43,984 nucleotides of DNA from positions 1 to 43,984 of the forward strand of contig JAUVDP010000007.1 in the NCBI GenBank assembly GCA_030595255.1. Reading direction: 5' to 3'. This DNA comes from Mycoplasmatota bacterium (lineage in GTDB: Bacteria; Bacillota_I; Bacilli_A; Izemoplasmatales; Izemoplasmataceae). Under the pieces are notes generated by a model. It ran no database searches. It had not been told where the DNA came from and saw only the letters and a list, made by a program, of their open reading frames with translations. The translations under genes were made by a program, and so were the position numbers. Below are positions 26,168-35,300 of the stretch, in pieces (position 1 is the first letter of the stretch; every line of letters starts with the position of its first letter).

Positions 26168-27160
26168 CTACACTAACTTAATTCTACTAGAACCATTAAG
26201 TTCCATATTATCAGTTTTCTTAGTTTTTAAATATTGATAATAACCAGCAACACCAATCATAGCGGCGTTATCAGTACAATACTTAAACTCAGGTACTATA
26301 ACTTCTACATTATTAATTCTTTCATCTATTTTCTTTCTAAGTCCTTTATTAGCAGCAACTCCCCCTGCGATCATAAACATCTTAGCATCATACTCTTCAA
26401 TAGCTCTAATACTCTTAGTTACTAAAACTTCAGTAACTGTCTCTTGGAAACTAGCACATAAATTAGGAATATTAATCTCTTCATTTCTTTGTTTAATATT
26501 ATGTACTAAATTAATCACATGTGATTTAATCCCACTAAAACTAAAATTATATGTATTACCTAAACTAATATCAGGCATCTTATATAAAGGTTCTCCAGTA
26601 AAAGCAAGTTTATCCACTATAGGACCTCCAGGATATCCTAAACCTACAGTTCTAGCAACCTTATCGTATGCCTCACCTATAGCGTCATCCATTGTTTCAC
26701 CTAGTTTAAAGAAATCATAATGTTCTCTCATTAAGATAAGTTCTGTATGTCCTCCACTTACTACTAAACATATTAAAGGAAATACTAAATCCTTACTTAA
26801 TGCATTTGCGTAAATATGCCCTGCGATATGATGAACACCAACAATAGCAATATCATTACTAAAAGCAAAAGCTTTAGCAGCGTTTACCCCTATTAATAAA
26901 CTACCAATCAGTCCAGGACCTTTAGTAACTGCGACTAAATCAATATCACTTTTTTCTACATTCGCGATATTTAATGCTTCCTCAAAAACCATGGTAATCC
27001 CTTTAATATGCTCTCTAGAAGCAATCTCAGGAACAACTCCACCATATGCTTTATGAATATCTATTTGACTTAGAACAACGTTACTAAGTACATTAATTCC
27101 ATCTTTAATAATACTAACACTTGTTTCATCACAAGAACTTTCAACACTTAAAACAATCAT
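26168..27160 (-). CDS. tsaD: tRNA N6-adenosine threonylcarbamoyltransferase TsaD
   Basis: A 330-residue TsaD (Gcp/Kae1) that transfers the threonylcarbamoyl group from TC-AMP to A37 of tRNAs reading ANN codons, working with TsaB and TsaE (TsaC makes the intermediate; none of these three is in this window). Seen: VESSCDETS at the N-terminus, GPGLIGSLLIG, metal-binding His111 and His115 in HHIAGHIYA, VSGGHTEL and CTDNAAMIG. Its ATG overlaps the rimI stop by one base (TAATG), a coupled pair; rimI-tsaD adjacency is common in Firmicutes. Confidence 0.97.
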   Translation of the reverse strand: MIVLSVESSCDETSVSIIKDGINVLSNVVLSQIDIHKAYGGVVPEIASREHIKGITMVFEEALNIANVEKSDIDLVAVTKGPGLIGSLLIGVNAAKAFAFSNDIAIVGVHHIAGHIYANALSKDLVFPLICLVVSGGHTELILMREHYDFFKLGETMDDAIGEAYDKVARTVGLGYPGGPIVDKLAFTGEPLYKMPDISLGNTYNFSFSGIKSHVINLVHNIKQRNEEINIPNLCASFQETVTEVLVTKSIRAIEEYDAKMFMIAGGVAANKGLRKKIDERINNVEVIVPEFKYCTDNAAMIGVAGYYQYLKTKKTDNMELNGSSRIKLV

Positions 27161-27609
27161 TATTTACCTCCTAAACTAAGTATCATGAGTAATGCATCTT
27201 CTTTATTCTCATAATACTTTTTACGTACTGTGCCAACTTTAAATCCTATATCTTCATACATCTTAATTGCATACTTATTACTTACTCTAACTTCTAAAGT
27301 AAGCATATCAATCTTTTCTTTATTACAAACTTTAATAACTTCATCTATAAGCTTTTTACCTATACCTTGTCCTCTATATTCTTCTAAAACAAACAAATTT
27401 AAAATCTCAGCATTGGGTATAGTAAGCCAACTTCCAACATAAGCCGCTCTTTTTTTATCTACTAAAGCAATAAAATATCTAGACATTTTATTGTGTAGTA
27501 TTTCATTATACAAAGTCATTTCACCGAGGCTCTTCCCAAAGATTTTAATCTCTTCTTCATAAACAAAAGGAACATCACTCATATCCATTTTTCTTATTAA
27601 TAATTCCAA
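27160..27609 (-). CDS. rimI: RimI-like GNAT N-acetyltransferase
   Basis: A 149-residue GNAT acetyltransferase with the RimI acetyl-CoA loop (EYRGQGIGKKLIDEV) and the C-terminal NKYAIKMYEDIGFK motif. RimI acetylates the N-terminus of ribosomal protein S18 in E. coli; in Firmicutes its substrate is less certain. The start is TTG at 27609 with AGGA about 9 bases upstream; starting at the next ATG would remove the first strand (LLIRKM), so TTG is preferred. It lies 26 bases after the upstream lipoprotein gene with no terminator between, so it may be read through from the surface operon. Confidence 0.9.
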   Translation of the reverse strand: MELLIRKMDMSDVPFVYEEEIKIFGKSLGEMTLYNEILHNKMSRYFIALVDKKRAAYVGSWLTIPNAEILNLFVLEEYRGQGIGKKLIDEVIKVCNKEKIDMLTLEVRVSNKYAIKMYEDIGFKVGTVRKKYYENKEDALLMILSLGGK

Positions 27610-27635
27610 ATTATCACATCCTAAAATAGTTTCGG

Positions 27636-28505
27636 TTATTCATCATCAGTTACATCTTCAGGTTCTACTTCTTCAGTACTAATAGCTTCAATTAAATCTT
27701 CAAGCTCATCAAGCGCAATAATTTCTTCTTCATAATCAATCACAAAATCATCAATTAGTGGTGTTATATCACCTAAACTACTTAAATCTAAGATATTAAT
27801 ATCTTCCGTAAATCCACTTATTTCTGCGATTGTTAATTCATTTTCTTGAATCTTTAAGAATAACTGTTCATAAATAGCTATTTCCTGGTAGTAATTAACT
27901 AAATCTGACACAAATCCATCTTTATCAGAATTAAATCCAATACTATAAACTCCAATTGATTTAACTGAATTAGGTAAATCAATAATATCAATAAACTTCT
28001 CAATTGAGTTTTCATCATATACAACAATACTTATAATAGTATCTTGGTTAAACCCTAAAGTATCTTCTAATGCATATCTTCTAGCGTATGTCCCAGTCTT
28101 AATAATGTTATTTCTATCTACTTCTTGATACTCACAATCAATTCTTTCATATTTGAATCTTGTTGAACCTATTTCAATATTTATAGGTACTTCAAAATTA
28201 TCATACTTAGTACACGAATACCCTGCATCAGTGAAGATATCCCCAGTAAACCCTTCAAGTACATAATTATAATCAATTAACGGATTAAAGTATATCATAT
28301 CTTCTATAGATAATAATCTATCAATACTTAGTTTTACTAATTTTCCTTCTTCATTTGTTTTATATTCAACAAGAACATTACCACTTTCACTTACTAAATA
28401 ATCATCTTTTCTAATTTTAAAATTATAAATACTAGCATCTTCACCACACGCAGATAAGAATATAACCAAGAATAAACTAATAACTAATAATATCTTCTTC
28501 ATCAT
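27636..28505 (-). CDS. Predicted lipoprotein, paralogue of the preceding gene
   Basis: A 289-residue lipoprotein: basic N-terminus MMKK, hydrophobic core and lipobox FLSAC with the lipid-bearing Cys20. The mature part is acidic, has two further cysteines (YSCTKY and RIDCEY), and ends in a Glu/Asp-rich tail. It is similar to the product of 28502-29359 in order of elements: YKTNEEGK vs YHTNSIGE, a Cys pair, a Val/Ile-rich strand region, and YEQLFLKIQEN vs FEQYVLDNQS. The start overlaps the upstream stop (ATGA), so the two are translationally coupled. Function unknown; a substrate-binding or accessory role with the upstream ABC proteins is a guess from context. Confidence 0.8.
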   Translation of the reverse strand: MMKKILLVISLFLVIFLSACGEDASIYNFKIRKDDYLVSESGNVLVEYKTNEEGKLVKLSIDRLLSIEDMIYFNPLIDYNYVLEGFTGDIFTDAGYSCTKYDNFEVPINIEIGSTRFKYERIDCEYQEVDRNNIIKTGTYARRYALEDTLGFNQDTIISIVVYDENSIEKFIDIIDLPNSVKSIGVYSIGFNSDKDGFVSDLVNYYQEIAIYEQLFLKIQENELTIAEISGFTEDINILDLSSLGDITPLIDDFVIDYEEEIIALDELEDLIEAISTEEVEPEDVTDDE

Positions 28506-29359
28506 TGGAACATCCCCAATCTACTTAAAGTATCATTTATAATATCTATAATTTCTTGAGAATTAATTAATCTTACTTTCTTAATAATTTCATGATCTCT
28601 ACCTAACACATCAATAGTAGTTTCATCCCATATATTATTAACATCTTCATCTGTGTAGTTTTCTTTTAATACTAATAAATTAATAGATTGATTATCTAAA
28701 ACATATTGTTCAAATACAGTAATCTCTTCTATAAAATCACTATTATCTTCATAAAGATTTCCAGCTTGTTTTGTAGACATAGGAAGAGCGCTAATTAGCT
28801 CTTTAACCCATATATCTTCAAGTTCATCATAGTAAATATTTTCAATAAAGATAATAACTTCAAAAGTATTTATTTTAAAATCAGCATCTTTAAATAAAGT
28901 AACATTTATATTTTCAAGAGGATTAGTTTCTACAACTAAGTATTCAGTTTCTATTGTGTACCCATCTTCATGGAAAATATATTCATCATAAGTACAATAC
29001 CCATTATCTCTAACATTATAATAATAAGTACCATCATTTGTTCGAATAAATTTAGGTATCATAGAATCACTTTCAACACCACAACTCGTTAAATCAACAA
29101 CATTAACAAACGAGTTAAATAAGACGTTTTCACTTAATAGACCTAAATCAAAATTAGTATAATCTAAGGCTTCAAAGAAAGACATGATTTGATCAATTTG
29201 AAAAACATCGATTTCACCAATCGAATTAGTGTGATAACTAATAATCAAATCTTCACTAAGGACATATCCAGTACGATCTTTTTCGTAATTTCCACGGTCC
29301 AAGATCCCACATCCACTTAGTAAAATAACACTAAGCAAAACTAATAAAAGTCTTTTCAT
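28502..29359 (-). CDS. Predicted lipoprotein of the LRR-ABC cluster
   Basis: A 285-residue lipoprotein with signal MKRLLLVLLS and lipobox LLSGC (Cys17). The mature domain has two more cysteines (LTSCGVES and NGYCTYDEY), probably a disulfide. It is a tandem paralogue of the next gene. AGGAGG lies 7 bases before the ATG, and the gene follows the giant LRR lipoprotein by 11 bases. I recognise no known binding-protein fold. Membrane attachment on the outside of the cell follows from the lipobox and the presence of lgt in this window. Confidence 0.82.
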   Translation of the reverse strand: MKRLLLVLLSVILLSGCGILDRGNYEKDRTGYVLSEDLIISYHTNSIGEIDVFQIDQIMSFFEALDYTNFDLGLLSENVLFNSFVNVVDLTSCGVESDSMIPKFIRTNDGTYYYNVRDNGYCTYDEYIFHEDGYTIETEYLVVETNPLENINVTLFKDADFKINTFEVIIFIENIYYDELEDIWVKELISALPMSTKQAGNLYEDNSDFIEEITVFEQYVLDNQSINLLVLKENYTDEDVNNIWDETTIDVLGRDHEIIKKVRLINSQEIIDIINDTLSRLGMFQ

Positions 29360-29370
29360 ATGTCTTCCTC

Positions 29371-32300
29371 CTATCCTATAGTGAACCCGATAAGTCCACT
29401 TTCTGTCGTTGCATGTGTATCTGAATCATCAATAATACTTTGATCAACACTAGTTTCTAAATCAAGTTCTACTATTACTAAAACAGTTTCATCTAAAGTT
29501 GTTTGAATAGAATCTCTAATAGCTTGAACAAATGCTGCATCATTATCAAGTTCTAATTGAGCTTCCGTAGTTCCTTCTCCAGTAGTATAACTATCTAAGT
29601 AGAACTGCATGTCTCCATAACTTTGTCCATCAATTGAAGTGTTTAAATCTGGATCAGTTATATATTGGAAGTAATCATTTGTTCTAATTTCATTAAATGC
29701 ATTTAATATTGCTGTATCTCTAAATCCGTCATATCTAGCGCTATCCAGTAATTCTTGAGCTGTTAAATCATCAAACTCAGTATTATAGAAATCATCATAA
29801 ATATTTTGACTTGTAATCGGACTAAATAATGTAATTCCTGAATCTTTTAAATCTTCAACAATACTTGCTACATTAGCTACATCAAGTGTATTAACTTCAA
29901 GTTCTACTAAAGAAGCTATAAGTCCAACACTCATAAATGATAAATCATCAATAAGAGTGTCAGTCATAGTATATTTATTAGAAGCGGTAAATGTAGTTGT
30001 AGTAACACTATTAATTGCATTTCCTAATAATACTAAATTTGTTACATCTCCACTAAGTATTACGTTACTAGCAAGTGTAGCAGTGATATTTAAATCATTA
30101 ATATTTGTAGTAGTTAAGTTTAAAATATTCGCTGGTGGATATGTAAGATTAACTGCATTACTTGCGGTAAGTGAACTAATATCAATGTTTGTCGCTTCTG
30201 TATTAATATTAATACTAGCCGCAGTATTATTAATATTAAGGTCTGTAATTGAAGTAGTAGTATTAACAGTTGCTAAGGCAGTTCCTCCAACTGTTAATGT
30301 TGTAATAGTTCTTGCTCCTACAGTATCAATTTGTGTATATGTTGTATTATTTGCAGTAACAGTAGTTGCATCTAAATCTAATATTAAAGTTCCAGATCCA
30401 ACACTTTCAGTAAATAAGGCTGTCCCTACTGAACCTGTTATATTATTTATATTAGCTCCTAAGATAACTACATTTGTTGAAAGAGCACTAAAAGTAATGG
30501 TATCTACATTTGTATCTATATTTAAATTAGTTACTGATGTAGTTGTTAAGATTAAATTATGAGTAACTGTACTTGTATAACTTAGTACAGGTACATCAGT
30601 TGTTAAATCAAAGTTATCATTATTAGTAGTGATTTCTAAACTATTACTTACACTTGAGTAAGTGTTAAGTGAATTTAATGAATCACTATTAATTATAAGA
30701 TTATCAACAGTAATACCTGTTAAGTTAATAGATGCAAGTGTTGCTTCATCTAAAGTTACATTATCAATAGAACCATTTAAGTCTAACGTCGTATCTGAGG
30801 CATTTACCGTTAATATTGCATCGGTTACAGCACTATCTACAGTTAGGTTATTTAAGTTAGGTAGATTTAATATTATTGAACTTAAATCATTTCCTGATAT
30901 ATCAAGTGAGGTAGTATTACCACTCATTAAATAAGTTTCTACAGTGGTATTTAATAAATCTAAACTTATAACATTAGTATTTTGTAACTCTATTACATTT
31001 GCCGTAAATCCAATACCTAAATTTAGATTATTTAATGATGTTGAATCTATTGTAAGATTTAATAATGTTCCATCTAACGCATAATTTAGAGCTGGAGTAG
31101 ATAAATTAAGCGTTGCATCATTAGATCCTAAGTTAAGTGTAGAAGCTGTTAATATTGAACTTGTTAAATCAATATCTCCAGTTGAATTAACTGTTATATC
31201 AGCTGTATTAGTACTAATAGTTGATAATGTAGCTCCATTATGAGTAAAATCAACTACTGTAGCTAAGCCAACAGTTGTATTGAATGTAGTTATATCTCCA
31301 ACTACGTCTAAATTAGTTATATTTGTACCTGTTACATCTAAACTACTTGATGAATCTGTTATATCTAAGCTAGTTATATTCGCAGTTCCAGCTGCGACAG
31401 TAGATAAATTACTAGAATCTATTTGTAAAGTAGTTATTGTACTACTATTATCAATATTTATAGTACTTAAAGCGATATCTAAATCGGCTACATCAGCTAT
31501 TAAACTGTATGTTCCTGTTCCCGTTCTAGTTGAGTTAACTACTAAATCATTAGATCCTATATTAACTACTAGATTACCTAATAAATCATCGGTTATAGCT
31601 GTGTTGGCTATATTTGTTCCTGCTAAAGATATTAATCCTGAATTACTACTAATATTTAAATTAGATATATTTGCTGTACCAGTAGTAATAGTATCAACGA
31701 AAGGAGTGGTAAGTAATGATAAAGTACTCATTGTTGAAGTGTTTTGTATATTTAGATCTGTCATATTTGAATCATTTATATCCACAGTATTCGCAATCAC
31801 ATCTAAATCCAGATCTACTACTGTTGAGTTTATTACATAATTTGTACCGGAAGAATTAGCTGATAAATTACTTAAATTATCCATATCTAAAACTACAGAA
31901 GATATAAATTCTCCACTGATAGCTAAATTTACTTCATTTGACGATAATGTAAGTGTATTGATATCTGCATTATTAAATGTAAGTGTATTGATTGAACTAC
32001 CACTACTAATTAATAAGTCTTCAATTGAAGAAGTTGTATTAAATATTACTTCAGGTATGCTATCTCCAATCAATTGAAGAGAATCTACATTCGCTGATAA
32101 GTTTAATACTTCATCATTAATTGAAACCACTGTCACAGTAGCTCCTATTGCGCTTGCTGTTAGGTTATTGATTAAGTTATTAGAAATATCAAGATTAGTT
32201 ATATTACTTCCTGAAACAGCTAATAATGCTTGATTTGATGTAATTGTAGCTGTAGTGATCGAAGTATTGTTTAATGTTGCAGTATCTAGGTTAGTTGAAT

Positions 32301-35300
32301 TGATAACTACTTCATTTAGTGATCCTAATAAATCTACAGTTTCAATTAAATCATATTCTGCGTATAGATTATTTCCTGTAAAATTAACAAGTAAATCTAT
32401 TTGATTACTATTAAGGTGTGCATTTCCATCAGTTACTACTAGTGTGTAATCATTAGCGTTTATATCATTAATATTTAATACTCCAGCATTTATATCAATA
32501 TCTAAAACAGCTTCTTCAGTATTAATATCCATTGTATTAGCATTTGTCTCAGATGTTGTAGATCTGGATATTGTAGTAAGCAAGTCTGTGTTAAATGTTG
32601 TAGTTTGTGATGAATAATCAGACAAATTAGCCGTTACTAAATTAGCACTATTTAATGTAAAGTCTAAGAAATAGCCTGTTAAATTAGCATCAATATTATC
32701 AAGATTTAATACTATATTTCCTGCCGCTATATCTAAATTATATGTGTCATTAACTGTATTTAAAGTTATTGTTGAAAGAGAAGATGTTGATAAGGTTAGA
32801 CTACCGTTTGAAGCGATATCCAGTGTTAATGTATCTACAATAACATCTGTATTTTGAATAATTAAAGATGTAATATTACTGTTATTTAAATCAGTAATGT
32901 TTTTATTTAAATTCTCGATTATTAAGACTGTAAGGTTTGAATAATTATTTAATACCGCAAAACTATCATGTTCACTTATTTCTATTGTTAATACAGCCAT
33001 ATTATCAAAGCTTAAAGCATCAAAGTTAAATGCAGTTTCAGTAGTAGATTCTAGTATTACTTCACCAACATTATTAAAACTATCAATAACATCTATTGAT
33101 CCATTAATAGATACAGAATCTCCACTTGAATACATATCAAAACTTGTATCTAGTGTAGCTAGTGATGTATATAGACCTAGATATGATTCAGATAAATTAA
33201 GACTAGGCATTGTATTAAAGCTATTATTAAACTCTATAAGATTTACTCTATTCACAAAGTTTACTGAATTAAGTGAATTCATTCCATCTAAGTTGTTTAT
33301 AACTAAAGTATTCAAACTATTGAAACTTAAGAATGTTAAATCATCATATTCACTTAAAGAACTAAAATCTGTAGTATCTTGGATGTTTTCCAGAACAAGA
33401 GTTTCTAAGCTAGCTTCAAATACCGCTGTTTCAAAATAGCTTAAATCTACTAAGTCTATCGATATTGATAAATCAGTAAGATTTGCAAAGTTTACTAAGA
33501 AATCAATATTATCTAAGTTATGTTCTAATAAATCTAATTCTGTTATAAGGGTATTAGTAAAGGAATCACTAGTAATAGAAGTGATTGTTCCTCCTTTATT
33601 CACAGATTTACTAAAAATAAATTCTGTGATTGCTATATTCTTTAATCCATCTATTTCAGTTATTAACAACTCATCCATAACTATATTATCAAGTCCTGGC
33701 ATATTATTAATTCCGTCAATAGTACTAAGTGTAAGTAATAATAGATCACTATCATATTGATTAGAAATATCTAAATCTGTTAAATCAGATATTCCATCAA
33801 TGAAACTTACAGTAGTTAATAAGTTATTGCTTATATCTAGGCTTGGAACACTAGCAACTAGATTTAATCCAACTAATGTAGCTAATCTATTATTTTGTAA
33901 ATTTAGCTCAGTTAAAACATCTAGTCCAACTAATGAATCAGTCATAACTTCAAATGCATTATTCGCAATAAATAGTTCTCCAGTAGTTATATTGTTGAAG
34001 CTACTAGTGACAGTTCTAAAATCATTTCCTGAAACAGTAATTGCTTCATCAGTTCCAGTTGAAATATTGTTAAAAGAGCTTGTTATAGCCGTTGTACCAG
34101 TACCTGCGTTATTAATTATATTGATATATCCATGAGTTCCATCATTAAAGCTTCCTGTAATAGTCGCAAAATCATTTCCTGTTATTGCGATATATCCAAT
34201 TGATGAAGTAGTTATATCATTGAATGAACCTGTTATTTCAGTAACTCCTGTACTTAAGTTATCTATAATCTCAATAAAGTTATAATTACCACCATTAAAG
34301 CTTCCAGTGATAATTCCTATCTTACTATCATTGATTTGAATTATATTTTCTACAGTATAAAAATCAAATATATCATTAAAAGAGTCTACAATACTTATTA
34401 ATTCTACAGAATCCAATCTGAAAGTAGTTAACTCAATAAGCGAGTTAAAACTATTTTCTATTGATATAATGTTTGTTCCATCTAATAAGATTATTGATAA
34501 CTCTGGCAACTCAATAAACGAGTCTACTAAATGGTTATCTCCACTTATATTTGATGCTACAACTTGATCTAATTGATCTAAATCATTTGTATCTATTCCG
34601 CTTATCACTGATAAGTTTGATACCGCAGTATCAGAAATATTAAGACTCACTAAGCCAGGATTACCTAATATAAATCTAATATCTTCAATATTTGTATTGG
34701 ATACGTCTATTTTATAAATGTTTGGAAGATTAATAGAAAATTCATCTATAAATGCAATATCCATTCCACTAAAATCAATACCTCCAACACTAATAAGCCC
34801 ATTAATTGAACCTAATATTTGTACACTTTCACCTAATTCAAAGCCAAAATCAAATATATCAGTTACTATTTCAGTTTCAAGTCCTTCATCCTCAATATAT
34901 AGTAGAGGAAGGCTTGGAACGTTATTAAATGAGTTTGTAATAATGCTTATTGAATTTGGATTAGTTTCTAATTCAAATTCAATAGGCCAGTCTTCAACTT
35001 CACCTAGAGGAAGATCCCAAAAGACTTCAAAATACTCAAGTTCAGGTAAATCACTTAACCCAGATATTACAGTTAAGCCATTATCTGATATAATCAACTC
35101 TCTTAAACTAGAGTGTCCTTCAACACCTGAAATATCAGTTAATACGTTGGAATGTAAATCTAAACTATATAAATGAGGCCAATACTCTTTTTCTAACGTT
35201 ACTAAATCGGGTATTGATTCAATCAAGTTTTCACTTAAATTAATATCTTCCAGATTTTCAATACTAAGTAATCCAGAAAAATCAACTATTAAGTTATCAG

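Noticed and set aside
29371-29520. LPxTG or C-terminal membrane anchor on the giant lipoprotein
   Set aside because: The C-terminus ends SGLIGFTIG with no LPxTG motif, hydrophobic helix or basic tail; anchoring is through the N-terminal lipobox.
29957-30562. Open frames of up to about 200 codons on the plus strand within the giant lipoprotein gene (also 31280-31840, 33800-34135, 34718-35176)
   Set aside because: They lie opposite a continuous 2327-codon gene with signal peptide and repeats, have no ribosome binding sites, and arise from its biased Thr/Ser/Asn/Leu codons, which lack stops in the opposite frame.
33980-34330. CRISPR-like or tandem DNA repeat
   Set aside because: The regularity is at protein level (SFN units) with variable spacing and diverged DNA; there are no identical direct repeats with uniform spacers.
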